The notes beneath the pieces are model-generated. The model worked only from the letters and a program-made list of their open reading frames with translations. It was not told where the DNA came from and searched no databases. The translations under genes were made by a program, and so were the position numbers. 64,000 nt of DNA, taken from NCBI RefSeq assembly GCF_004768785.1, contig NZ_SRMQ01000003.1, positions 62,001 to 126,000 on the forward strand. Reading direction: 5' to 3'. The stretch is from Caproiciproducens galactitolivorans. GTDB lineage: Bacteria > Bacillota > Clostridia > Oscillospirales > Acutalibacteraceae. Numbering within the stretch: position 1 is the first letter of the stretch; each line of letters starts with the position of its first letter. Shown here piece by piece: positions 33,176-41,391 of this stretch.

Positions 33176-35433
33176 CTGTTTTCATAACCGTTTTCGGTAT
33201 CGTGCAGGGCGTAGGTTACCGCCCGTTTGTTGCCGCGCAGGCGAAAGAACTCGGCGTGAAAGGGTGGGTGCGCAACAGCGGCGGAATTGTGGAAATCACC
33301 GCTTCGGGCGGTCAGGCGGAAGTGGAAGCTTTTGTTCGCCGCCTGCACGAACAGCGGCCGGAGGGCGCACAGGTTCTTCGCGTTGAGGTAAAGCCGCTGC
33401 CGGAGGAACGGTTTGACAGCTTCCGCATTGATTTAAGCGGAAAATATACAGACCATACGGAAGCGCCGGTGCTTCCCCCGGACATCCCCATGTGCGAAAG
33501 CTGCAAGAAAGAATTGTATGACCCAAAGGACAGACGCTATCACTATCCTTTCATTAGCTGTGCTTCCTGCGGGCCGCGGTACAGCATTATGAATACGCTT
33601 CCTTACGACCGCGGTACAACAACAATGCGGGATTTCGTCATGTGCTCCGCCTGTGAAAAGGAATACCAAGCAGGCCGCAGATGCCATGCGCAGACGATTT
33701 CCTGCCATGACTGCGGACCGCAGCTTATTTTGCGGGATCAGGGCATGACGTGGGAGAAAGAGGAAGCCTTTTCAAAGGCGGTTGCCCTTCTGCGCAACGG
33801 CGGGGTTCTTGCCCTGAAGGGCGTGGGCGGCTACCAGTTTGTGTGTTCCCCTGAGCAGGAAACGGCGGTTGAGCGCCTGCGGCTTTTGAAGGCCAGGGAG
33901 AAAAAGCCCTTCGCCGTTATGTTCCCCTCGATGGAAAGCATCCGTGCGTACTGTAGTGTAAGCAAAGAGGAGGAAGAGCTTTTAAAGTCGACCGCAAGGC
34001 CGATCGTCCTGCTGCGGATAACCAAGCAGGCGTTCTGCCCGCAGGTTAGCGGCGAAAGCCGGTTTCTCGGCGCGTTTTTGCCCTGCACCGGGCTTCATCA
34101 GATGCTGACGGATACGCTCGGCCCGTTGGTGGTTACCAGCGGTAATTTTACAACGGAGCCGATGATTTATAAAGACGAGGATATGCTGAAAGTAAATTCC
34201 CCGTTCCTTTCGGGGGTGCTTTACCATACGCGCCGGATCCTGTCGCCGCTGGATGATTCCGTTGCGCGGGTTTTCGCGGGAAAAACCCAGATTATCCGCC
34301 GCAGCAGGGGGTACGTCCCCCTCCCGATCATGCTTGCGCCGCGCCCGAAAAAGCCGGTGCTCGCCATGGGTGGCGACCTGAAAAGCAGCTTCTGCCTGTA
34401 CAAGGGGGATCGCGCGTATGTAAGCCAATATTTTGGCGATATGGAAAATTTTCAGATCAGCCGGAATTACCGCAACGGCCTGAAGCATATGGAACGCCTC
34501 TTGCGGATTGAGCCGCTCGCGGTCGCCTGCGATTTGCACCCCGGGTACCACACAACCGCCCTGGGGGAAGAGCTTGCCGCAAAAATTACCTCGGCGGGCG
34601 CGCTCAAGTTCCAGCATCACCACGCGCACGCGGCGTCCGTCATGGCGGAGCACCATCTGGACGGTTGTATCGGCGTTGTGTTCGACGGCACCGGTTACGG
34701 TACGGACGAAACGGTCTGGGGCGGCGAATTCCTGCTCTGCAAGGGCAAGGACTTTGTGCGCCGGGCGCACCTTAGGAGCGTGCCGCTCTGCGGCGGGGAC
34801 GCGGTGGCAAAAAACGCCGTGCTTGCCGCAGACTGCTACCGCAGCGCCGCGGGCGAAAGCTGGGGCAGCCCCCGCTACGAAATGGTACGGGCCGCGCTGA
34901 AGCACCGGATTAATACGCAGGACAGTTCCAGCGTGGGCCGGCTGTTCGACGCGGTCAGCGCGCTGCTGGGTATCCGGGAGAACAACGGTTACGAGGGCGA
35001 ATGCGCCATCGCGTTGGAAAATGCGGCTGCCGCGGCGAAGGCTGCCGGAAAAGGGCCTTCCGCGCTGGGAATCCCGCTTCTGGAAAAGGAAGGCGGGGAA
35101 ATCGAGCTTGACCAGGTGGATCTGGTCAGCCAGATCCTTCAAAAGGCGCGCGCAGGCGGCGACAGGGAACGGATTGCGTTCGGGTTCCATGTGGCGCTGT
35201 CCGACGTTGTGCTTGCCGTTTGCCGGAAAATACGCGCGGAAGACGGCGAAAAGCGCGTCGCGCTGAGCGGCGGCGTGTTTGGCAATCTCCTGTTGCTGGA
35301 GCAATGCTATGCGAAGCTGACGGAGGACGGGTTCGACGTGTACCTGAACAGCGCCGTTCCCTGCAACGACGGCGGCATCTGCCTTGGGCAGGCGTGGCTT
35401 GCCGCGATGGTGCAGGAGGAAAATTCCAAATAG
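33172..35433 (+). CDS. hypF: carbamoyltransferase HypF (NiFe maturation)
   Basis: About 753 residues from ATG 33172, which overlaps the echF stop (ATGA); longer frames reach into echF. Domains in order: acylphosphatase (1-90, 'FGIVQGVGYRPFV'), two zinc-finger-like Cys pairs ('CESCKKEL...CASCGP', 'CSACEKEY...CHDCGP'), YrdC-like (about 200-370, 'LALKGVGGYQFVC') and Kae1-like (about 390-750, 'HHHAHAASVMAEH', 'GVVFDGTGYG'). HypF turns carbamoyl phosphate and ATP into carbamoyl-adenylate and passes it to HypE Cys. It is the first of the hyp set in the operon. Confidence 0.95.
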   Translation: MTVFITVFGIVQGVGYRPFVAAQAKELGVKGWVRNSGGIVEITASGGQAEVEAFVRRLHEQRPEGAQVLRVEVKPLPEERFDSFRIDLSGKYTDHTEAPVLPPDIPMCESCKKELYDPKDRRYHYPFISCASCGPRYSIMNTLPYDRGTTTMRDFVMCSACEKEYQAGRRCHAQTISCHDCGPQLILRDQGMTWEKEEAFSKAVALLRNGGVLALKGVGGYQFVCSPEQETAVERLRLLKAREKKPFAVMFPSMESIRAYCSVSKEEEELLKSTARPIVLLRITKQAFCPQVSGESRFLGAFLPCTGLHQMLTDTLGPLVVTSGNFTTEPMIYKDEDMLKVNSPFLSGVLYHTRRILSPLDDSVARVFAGKTQIIRRSRGYVPLPIMLAPRPKKPVLAMGGDLKSSFCLYKGDRAYVSQYFGDMENFQISRNYRNGLKHMERLLRIEPLAVACDLHPGYHTTALGEELAAKITSAGALKFQHHHAHAASVMAEHHLDGCIGVVFDGTGYGTDETVWGGEFLLCKGKDFVRRAHLRSVPLCGGDAVAKNAVLAADCYRSAAGESWGSPRYEMVRAALKHRINTQDSSSVGRLFDAVSALLGIRENNGYEGECAIALENAAAAAKAAGKGPSALGIPLLEKEGGEIELDQVDLVSQILQKARAGGDRERIAFGFHVALSDVVLAVCRKIRAEDGEKRVALSGGVFGNLLLLEQCYAKLTEDGFDVYLNSAVPCNDGGICLGQAWLAAMVQEENSK

Positions 35434-35441
35434 AAACAGCT

Positions 35442-35467
35442 CCGCCCTTTTTGCGGATGAAGGGCGG
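35442..35467 (+). terminator. weak hairpin between hypF and hypC
   Basis: CCGCCCTT / AAGGGCGG (35442-35449, 35460-35467) in the 70-base gap. There is no clear T-run after it, so it may attenuate or merely stabilise. Confidence 0.25.
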
Positions 35468-35502
35468 GCGCTTTATCCAATCCGCTGGATATGGTGATTG
35501 TT

Positions 35503-35715
35503 ATGTGTGTTGCGTTGCCGGGCAAGGTGCTGAAAATAAACGGAAGAACGGCCACGGTCGATTTTAACGGCAATACGGTGGAGGCGGAGGCCGGCCTTGT
35601 GAAAATTAAGCCGGGCGACCGGGTTCTGGTTCACGCCGGCTGTATTTTACAGGTGCTTTCCGAAGAAGAAAGCAATTCGATCGAAGAGCTGTTAAAGGAA
35701 ATGGAAGAGCTATGA
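35503..35715 (+). CDS. hypC: hydrogenase assembly chaperone HypC
   Basis: 70 residues starting MCVALPGKV at ATG 35503. HypC needs Cys2, so this start is preferred to the GTG/ATG a few codons earlier. It carries the iron-CN/CO centre with HypD to the large subunit. It ends in an ATGA overlap with hypD. Confidence 0.95.
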   Translation: MCVALPGKVLKINGRTATVDFNGNTVEAEAGLVKIKPGDRVLVHAGCILQVLSEEESNSIEELLKEMEEL

Positions 35716-36752
35716 CGGATATTCAGTCTTATTTAAAGCATTACGACGGCCCGCCGCTCCGGCTGATGGAGGTCTGCGGCACCCATACCGCGCAGATTTC
35801 CCGCTGCGGGATCGTCAGCCTGCTCCCCCCTTCCATCCATATGATTTCCGGGCCGGGGTGCCCCGTCTGTGTAACGGTAACGGCGTATATCGACCGCCTG
35901 ACCGCGCTTTGCATAGAGCCGGAAAACGTGGTCGTTTCCTTCGGCGATATGCTCCGCGTAAAGGGCAGCCGGAAAAGTCTGAACGACGCGAAAGCCGAAG
36001 GCGGCCATGTCCGCATGGTGTATTCCCCGCAGGATACCCTGAAAATGGCGGCGGACGACCCGAAGCATACCTATATTTTCGCGGCGGTCGGGTTTGAAAC
36101 CACCGCCCCGGTTTATACCATGCTTCTGGAGGAAGCGGAGCAGGCCGGGATTACCAACGTAAAGCTTCTGACCTCGCTGAAAACCATGCCCCCGGTCATC
36201 GATTGGATTTGCGCTAACCAGGGCGGTGTGGACGGATTTATAGCGCCCGGACATGTCAGCGTGATTACCGGAAGCCGCATTTTCGCGCCGCTTTCCGAAA
36301 AATACAAAATCCCGTTTGCGGTCGCGGGCTTCCAAGGGCCCGAGATTCTGGCGGCGATTTACGCGCTGGTGAAAAGGCGCGGAAAAGCCGGGGTTCTGAA
36401 CCTGTATCCTTCGGCGGTATCGGAACAAGGCAACCTTTCCGCCCAGCGCATGGTGGAAAAATACTTCGTCCCCTGCGACGCTGCGTGGCGCGGGATGGGC
36501 GTTATCCCGGATTCCGGAATCCGGCTGCGGGACGAATACGCCCGTTATGACGCGGGCAGCGAAGGCTTAACCGAAGACTGCGGCGCGAACGCGCGCTGCC
36601 AGTGCGCCAAGGTGCTCACCGGCGCGCTGTCCCCGGTGGAATGCCCGTTGTTTGGCACCTGCTGCAGCCCGGAGGCCCCCCAGGGGGCCTGCATGGTTTC
36701 CATGGAGGGAAGCTGTTATAATTATTATATAAACGCGAGGAAAACAAAATGA
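35712..36752 (+). CDS. hypD: NiFe hydrogenase maturation protein HypD
   Basis: 346 residues. It has the family landmarks MEVCGTHT (Cys that binds iron), 'ISGPGCPVCV', 'GFETTAP' and a C-terminal [4Fe-4S] cluster region with several Cys ('CRCQCAKVL'-like, 'CPLFGTCCSPEAPQGACMVS'). It builds the Fe(CN)2CO moiety with HypC and HypE. It overlaps hypE by ATGA. Confidence 0.95.
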   Translation: MTDIQSYLKHYDGPPLRLMEVCGTHTAQISRCGIVSLLPPSIHMISGPGCPVCVTVTAYIDRLTALCIEPENVVVSFGDMLRVKGSRKSLNDAKAEGGHVRMVYSPQDTLKMAADDPKHTYIFAAVGFETTAPVYTMLLEEAEQAGITNVKLLTSLKTMPPVIDWICANQGGVDGFIAPGHVSVITGSRIFAPLSEKYKIPFAVAGFQGPEILAAIYALVKRRGKAGVLNLYPSAVSEQGNLSAQRMVEKYFVPCDAAWRGMGVIPDSGIRLRDEYARYDAGSEGLTEDCGANARCQCAKVLTGALSPVECPLFGTCCSPEAPQGACMVSMEGSCYNYYINARKTK

Positions 36753-37735
36753 AAATTACCATGGCGCACGGCAGCGGCGGAAAGGCAACTTCCGAGCTGA
36801 TTGCCGGTATTTTTGAAAAACATTTTCATAATCCCGTCCTTGCCAGAATGGAGGATTCCGCCGTTGTTCCGGGCGCGGAGCGCATTGCCGTTACTACGGA
36901 CAGCTTTGTGGTAACGCCCCTGTTCTTCCCCGGCGGGGACATCGGGCGGCTGTGCGTCTGCGGTACGGTCAACGACCTTCTGATGTCCGGGGCAAAACCG
37001 CAGTACCTTACCTGCGGCTTTATCCTTGAGGAAGGCGCGGAAACGGAGGACTTGGAAAAAATAACGGCCTCCATGGCGGAAACCGCAAAAGAAGCCGGGG
37101 TAAGCATTGTGGCGGGCGATACAAAGGTTGTGGAAGGCCACGGCGGGATTTATATTAATACCGCGGGCGTGGGCTTTGTTCCGGCAGGTGTCGACATTCG
37201 TTCCTCCTACTGCAAAAAGGGCGACGTTGTGCTGGTTTCGGGGAATCTGGGCGACCACCACGCCGCGATACTGAGCGAGCGGATGAAGATTACGAACACG
37301 ATAAAGAGCGACTGCGCGCCGCTTGGCGAGATGGTAAACGCCTTGCTGGAAGCGGGCGTGAAGGTGCGCTCCATGCGCGACGTAACCCGGGGCGGGCTGG
37401 GAACCGTCCTGAATGAGTTCGCCTCCGCTTCGAACTGCCGGATCGAGCTGATTGAAGAAAAGCTGCCGGTTTCGGCACAGGTGCGCGGTTTCTGCGATAT
37501 TCTTGGGCTTGACCCTCTTTATATGGGCAATGAGGGAAAGATGACGGTCGTCGTCGCACCCGAGGACGCGGAGAAAGCGCTTGCCTGCATGAAAAACAGC
37601 GGGTACGGCGAAAACGCGGCGATTATTGGTTCTGTTGTTTCAGAGGGGTACGGCGAAGTGCTGCTCCGCACACCCATCGGCGGCACTCGGATTGTCACGG
37701 TTCTGTACGGCGAAGGGCTTCCGCGTATCTGCTAG
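36749..37735 (+). CDS. hypE: carbamoyl dehydratase HypE
   Basis: 328 residues of the PurM/HypE ATP-binding fold; it begins with 'MAHGSGGKAT' and carries 'GGDIGRLCVCGTVNDLLMSGA'. The C-terminus is the carbamoyl-accepting PRIC (Cys328). It dehydrates the thiocarboxamide to thiocyanate and provides CN for iron. It is the last gene of the ech-hyp operon; hypA and hypB are not in the window. Confidence 0.96.
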   Translation: MKITMAHGSGGKATSELIAGIFEKHFHNPVLARMEDSAVVPGAERIAVTTDSFVVTPLFFPGGDIGRLCVCGTVNDLLMSGAKPQYLTCGFILEEGAETEDLEKITASMAETAKEAGVSIVAGDTKVVEGHGGIYINTAGVGFVPAGVDIRSSYCKKGDVVLVSGNLGDHHAAILSERMKITNTIKSDCAPLGEMVNALLEAGVKVRSMRDVTRGGLGTVLNEFASASNCRIELIEEKLPVSAQVRGFCDILGLDPLYMGNEGKMTVVVAPEDAEKALACMKNSGYGENAAIIGSVVSEGYGEVLLRTPIGGTRIVTVLYGEGLPRIC

Positions 37736-37959
37736 GCGCTGTGCCCATTCCCTCTAAGGGGAGAAGGATTGGTTCGGCTTTTCAAAACACCGGGCAAGGT
37801 GCAGCCCCAAACCCCGCATATGGCGATATATGGTTTCGCACACACCGAGAATTAGTGGAGTGTGAAGATGTTTTTTAAAGTCGGACGGCGAAGGAAAAAA
37901 TCAGATTGTTTGGTTGGGGACCGCAAAATGAAGCACTTCGCCGCCCGAGTGCAAGGCAT

Positions 37960-37997
37960 AAAAAAACGCTGTACACGGACCTTGTCCATATACAACG
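37960..37997 (-). terminator. second terminator in repeat copy B
   Basis: Minus-strand counterpart of 6732-6769: arms 37967-37980 and 37984-37997 around a 3-base loop, with seven A on the plus strand (37960-37966) giving a T-run on the minus. Confidence 0.6.
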
Positions 37998-38030
37998 CTA
38001 CCTGCACAATGCGAAATTCGAAAAAACCTC

Positions 38031-38059
38031 TGTACAAAAATGGGAAAAGAGGTTATAAT
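38031..38059 (+). promoter_or_regulatory. possible antisense promoter P1 of repeat copy B
   Basis: TGTACA (38031-38036), 17-base spacer, TATAAT (38054-38059); identical to copy A. Confidence 0.4.
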
Positions 38060-38062
38060 AGA

Positions 38063-38168
38063 ATACGCAATGTGCTGATTCTATCAGTTGCGTATGGAGA
38101 GTTCCGTTCTCCGTATGCAGGGGGCAGGTGTTGGTAGCACCTGTTCCTGCATGGCATTTTCTATTTTT
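38063..38168 (+). ncRNA. candidate antisense RNA of repeat copy B (about 105 nt)
   Basis: Rightward from P1. It starts at the ATACGCAA hairpin and ends after GCAGG..CCTGC at the T-rich 38157-38168. It is the counterpart of 6560-6666. Confidence 0.3.
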
Positions 38169-38182
38169 ATGCGTTACAGGCA

Positions 38183-38211
38183 ATTATACCCCTTTTATTC
38201 GAATATTGCAA
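38183..38211 (-). promoter_or_regulatory. promoter P2 of repeat copy B
   Basis: Minus strand TTGCAA (38206-38211), 17-base spacer, TATAAT (38183-38188). Confidence 0.6.
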
Positions 38212-38252
38212 CAGGGAATTTCAATTTATTTGAAAATATAGCAATATTTCAC

Positions 38253-38289
38253 AGGAACCGCGCCCGGTTTTCGGCGCGGTTCCTTTTTT
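38253..38289 (+). terminator. terminator downstream of hyp genes and repeat B
   Basis: Perfect 12-bp stem AGGAACCGCGCC / GGCGCGGTTCCT (38253-38264, 38273-38284), then TTTTT on the plus strand. It separates the rightward hyp region from the convergent metH gene. Confidence 0.85.
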
Positions 38290-38373
38290 GACGGCTTTTA
38301 AAGCTTCTGACGCCCCTTCCCTTTCCCTGCGCTTTGAGAAGGCTTCGGACAAATGGGGACGTCTTTCGAAGCC

Positions 38374-40746
38374 CTAAGCCTGCCCGCCCGCGTTTGCAAA
38401 AAGCTCCTGCGCGTAATGCACCGACGCCATGGCGTCCTTGGCGTAGAAATCCGCGCCAATCTGCTTTGCGTACTCGGGCGTTAAGACCGCGCCGCCGACC
38501 ATCACCCGGCACGCGGGGATTTTTTCGCGCAGAAGCCGGATGGTATCCGCCATATTCGCCACGGTGGTGGTCATCAACGCGCTTAACCCAACCAGCTTCA
38601 CGCCGTCTTTTTCCGCCGCGTCCACCACCGTTTCGGGCGGGACATCCTTGCCAAGGTCGATTACGTCGTACCCGTAGTTTTCAAGGAGCACTTTAACAAT
38701 ATTCTTGCCGATATCGTGGATGTCTCCCTTTACGGTGGCGAGGATGATCTTCTCCTTTTTGGAGCGGTTCGCTTCCCGCCCCATGCTGGCGCGTATTTCC
38801 TCAAACGCCGCCTTGGCGGCCTCCGCGCTCATTAAAAGCTGGGGAAGGAACAGCACGCCCTTTTCGAAATCCCTGCCCACGCGGTCAAGCGCGGGAATCA
38901 GCTCGGAGTTGATGATGTCGAGCGGCTCCTGCGTTTTCAGCAGGGAGTGCGCCGCGGCGCGCGCGCTTTCCTTCAGCCCGCCCGTTACTGCGCCGGAAAG
39001 GGAAAGCTCTCCGGGAGCGGGCGCGGGGGCGGCTTTCTGCGCGGAATACCGGTCGATATACGCCATGCATTTTTCGTCCTTGCCGCTTAACGCGCAGTAG
39101 GCGAAATAGGTGTCCATCATTTCTTCGGAGCCGGGGTTCACGATGGCCGCGTCCAGCCCGTTCTGCAAGGCCATCAGGAAGAACGCTGCGTTGATATGCT
39201 CGCGGTGCGGCAGCCCGAAGGAAATATTGGACACGCCGAGCGAAGTGAGAACGCCCAGCCTTTCGCGCACCATGCGGAGCGCTTCCAGCGTGACGGCCGC
39301 GTTCTCCTGCCCCGCGCTGATGGTCATGACGAGCGTGTCGACAATGATATCCGTACGTGGAATCCCGTACTGCGCGGCGGTTTTTACAATCCTTTCGGCT
39401 ATTTTGTACCGCCCTTCCGCCGTTTCAGGGATGCCATTTTCGTCCAGCGTCAGCGCGATGACCACGCCGCCGTATTTTTTCACAAGCGGGAACACAGCTT
39501 CCATGGATTCCTTCTTGCCGTTCACCGAATTGATCAGCGGCTTACCGTTATAAATCCGCATGGAGGCTTCCATGGCGGTCGGGTCGGAGGTGTCGATCTG
39601 GAGAGGAAGGTCGACGACGCTCTGAATTTCCGAAACCGCGTGCGGCAGCAGCGTCCGCTCGTCAATTTCCGGCAGCCCGACATTCACGTCAAGAATATGC
39701 GCGCCCTTCTGCTGCTGGGCAATTCCCTCGCGCAGAAGGTAATCCATATCGTTGTCGCGCAGCGCCTGTTTCAGCTTCGGCTTGCCCGTCGGGTTGATGC
39801 GTTCGCCGATCAGTACCGGTTTTTCCCCGAATACCACAGCCTTTGCAAAGGAGGAAACCACCGTGCGGTTCTTCCTTCCGATGGGCTTGGGTGGGATTTT
39901 CGCGCACCGCTTCACCAGCGCGGCGATATAGTCCGGGGTTGTGCCGCAGCAGCCGCCCAGAATCCACACGCCGTCCCGCGCGAGTTCCTCCATGGCGGCG
40001 GAAAATTTCTCCGGTCCTACGTCAAAGACGGTTTTGCCCTCCTCGCTGCGGGGCAGCCCCGCGTTCGGGTTAAGGATCACCGGAAAGGAACAGCACTCCA
40101 GAAGCCGCGGGACGAGCCGCTTCATCTGCTCCGGCCCGAAGCCGCAGTTCAGCCCCAGCGCGTCCACCTGCAAGCCCTCCAGCAGCGCGACCGCGGCGGG
40201 AAGGTCGCCGCCGGTCAGAAGCTTTCCCTCCTCGTCCGCAACCACGGTGGCGAAAACGGGAAGCCCGGTCTGCTTCGCCGCAAGAACGGCGGCTTTGCAT
40301 TCGTAGGTATCGCTCATGGTTTCAATCAGAATGAGATCCGCCCCGGCCTTCTTTCCTGCCTGCGCCGCTTCGGAAAAGACGGCGACGGCGTCCTCAAAGG
40401 CCAAGTCGCCAAGCGGCTTTAAGAGCTTCCCCGTTGGGCCGATATCCATGGCGACCAGCGCGCCGCCTGCGGCCTTCTTTGCGATTCCCACCGCGGCGGA
40501 GATGATTTCCTCCGGGCTGTGCCCGCTTCCGCGCAGCTTGATCGCGTTGGCACCGAAGGTATTGGTTTTCAGAATATCCGCGCCGGCCTTGCGGTACTGG
40601 CTGTGAATATCGAAAATGACCTTCGGGCGGGTAAGGTTCCAAAGCTCCGGCAGTTCCCCGGGGGGAAGCCCGTTTTCCTGCAGTAGTGTGCCCATGCCGC
40701 CGTCGAAAAACAGCAGGCGTTTCCCTAAATCTTCCAGAATTCCCAA
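38374..40746 (-). CDS. metH: cobalamin-dependent methionine synthase without activation domain
   Basis: About 790 residues from TTG 40746, 8 bases behind AAAGGAG; longer in-frame extensions upstream run through the neighbouring gene and are unlikely. Domains: homocysteine methyltransferase (about 1-290; Cys in 'LGLNCGFG' and zinc-binding GGCCGTTP), pterin-binding (about 310-570; 'LIGERINPTGKPKL'), cap and B12-binding (about 580-790; 'KGDIHDIGKNI', the DxHxxG motif). It transfers methyl from 5-methyl-THF to homocysteine. The reactivation domain fused in enterobacteria is encoded by the gene just upstream. Confidence 0.93.
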   Translation of the reverse strand: MGILEDLGKRLLFFDGGMGTLLQENGLPPGELPELWNLTRPKVIFDIHSQYRKAGADILKTNTFGANAIKLRGSGHSPEEIISAAVGIAKKAAGGALVAMDIGPTGKLLKPLGDLAFEDAVAVFSEAAQAGKKAGADLILIETMSDTYECKAAVLAAKQTGLPVFATVVADEEGKLLTGGDLPAAVALLEGLQVDALGLNCGFGPEQMKRLVPRLLECCSFPVILNPNAGLPRSEEGKTVFDVGPEKFSAAMEELARDGVWILGGCCGTTPDYIAALVKRCAKIPPKPIGRKNRTVVSSFAKAVVFGEKPVLIGERINPTGKPKLKQALRDNDMDYLLREGIAQQQKGAHILDVNVGLPEIDERTLLPHAVSEIQSVVDLPLQIDTSDPTAMEASMRIYNGKPLINSVNGKKESMEAVFPLVKKYGGVVIALTLDENGIPETAEGRYKIAERIVKTAAQYGIPRTDIIVDTLVMTISAGQENAAVTLEALRMVRERLGVLTSLGVSNISFGLPHREHINAAFFLMALQNGLDAAIVNPGSEEMMDTYFAYCALSGKDEKCMAYIDRYSAQKAAPAPAPGELSLSGAVTGGLKESARAAAHSLLKTQEPLDIINSELIPALDRVGRDFEKGVLFLPQLLMSAEAAKAAFEEIRASMGREANRSKKEKIILATVKGDIHDIGKNIVKVLLENYGYDVIDLGKDVPPETVVDAAEKDGVKLVGLSALMTTTVANMADTIRLLREKIPACRVMVGGAVLTPEYAKQIGADFYAKDAMASVHYAQELFANAGGQA

Positions 40747-40751
40747 TACGA

Positions 40752-41387
40752 TCACTCCTTTCGGAACGGACAGTCCAACGACCGGCATTCCATGCACTTT
40801 GCAATATGGCAGCTTGTTTTCTCTTTCGTAAGCCCGATGACGGCGGTGACGGATTTGGTCGGCACGAGCATGAAGTCCTCCGTCATAGAAAGGCCGATTT
40901 TCCGGCAATCCAGTATGTTCAGAAGATCCCGCTGGTAGCGGATGGAAAAGTCTCCGTAGCCGGGGCTGTAGCGCGGGCGCAGGTACAGCCCGCGCTTTGC
41001 CGCTTCCCGCGCAATTTTTCGCTGGAATTCGTCGCACACGCTTTCCGTCAGCGCGGCGGCGCACGCTTGCATCACAACGGCGCGGCTCATGTCGGCTTTG
41101 GCGGCGCGTTCCAGAAGGAAATCTGCCCGCGCGCCGAGCGTGGCGGCAAAAAGGACGGCTTCCCCGCATCCGGAAATATGCCTTGCAAGGTCGACGCTTT
41201 CAATGCGAAGGCCGCCGACGGTAACCGCGCCGCCGGAAAAGGCCACGGGGAATCCCCGGTGTATGCTCCGCGGCGTGACCGCCTGCTCCAGCTCGGCAAG
41301 GCACGATTCCATGGTTTGCAGGGTGCGTTCGTCCGCCGGTTTTCCCCGAAAGCCGAGGTACCGCAGGATTTCGTTTCGATCCGTCAT
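40752..41387 (-). CDS. free-standing MetH activation-domain protein
   Basis: About 211 residues from ATG 41387, behind GGGTGA and 5 bases after the metF stop; an upstream in-frame ATG lies inside metF. The sequence matches the B12-dependent methionine synthase activation domain (SAM-binding 'RYSPGYGDFSI') with a C-terminal Cys cluster 'CMECRSLDCPFRK'. It would donate SAM-derived methyl to reactivate oxidised cob(II)alamin in MetH, with electrons from a flavodoxin-like donor. The metH start is 5 bases after its stop. Confidence 0.88.
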   Translation of the reverse strand: MTDRNEILRYLGFRGKPADERTLQTMESCLAELEQAVTPRSIHRGFPVAFSGGAVTVGGLRIESVDLARHISGCGEAVLFAATLGARADFLLERAAKADMSRAVVMQACAAALTESVCDEFQRKIAREAAKRGLYLRPRYSPGYGDFSIRYQRDLLNILDCRKIGLSMTEDFMLVPTKSVTAVIGLTKEKTSCHIAKCMECRSLDCPFRKE

Positions 41388-41391
41388 GGTA

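Larger units (their letters stand above)
38021..38176 (-). ncRNA. candidate small RNA of repeat copy B (about 155 nt)
   Basis: Leftward counterpart of the RNA in copy A, from promoter 38183-38211 to the AACCTCT/AGAGGTT hairpin (38025-38054) followed by six T on the minus strand. Hairpins: GCAGG..CCTGC at 38117-38150, GGAGA/TCTCC at 38096-38112 with a changed loop but kept stem, and ATACGCAA/TTGCGTAT at 38063-38095. Confidence 0.45.
37818..38211 (-). repeat. inverted repeat copy B (~0.4 kb RNA-like element)
   Basis: Reverse-orientation partner of 6515-6911. Bases 37818-38101 are identical to copy A. The rest is mostly conserved hairpins, with a -35-like TTGCAA (38206-38211) exactly at the edge of homology. 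It lies between hypE and the metH terminator, in a region with no gene. The two copies are about 31 kb apart, so homologous recombination between them would invert the DNA between them. Confidence 0.9.

Noticed and set aside
33982-35304. 440-codon antisense frame inside hypF, and similar long frames opposite metH, fabH and the DhaK-like gene
   Set aside because: They lie wholly opposite well-supported genes and arise from GC-rich codon use; none resembles a protein family.
40746-41169. N-terminal extension of MetH
   Set aside because: The extra in-frame sequence is the wrong-frame reading of the activation-domain gene. A TTG with a good ribosome site at 40746 gives a standard MetH start.
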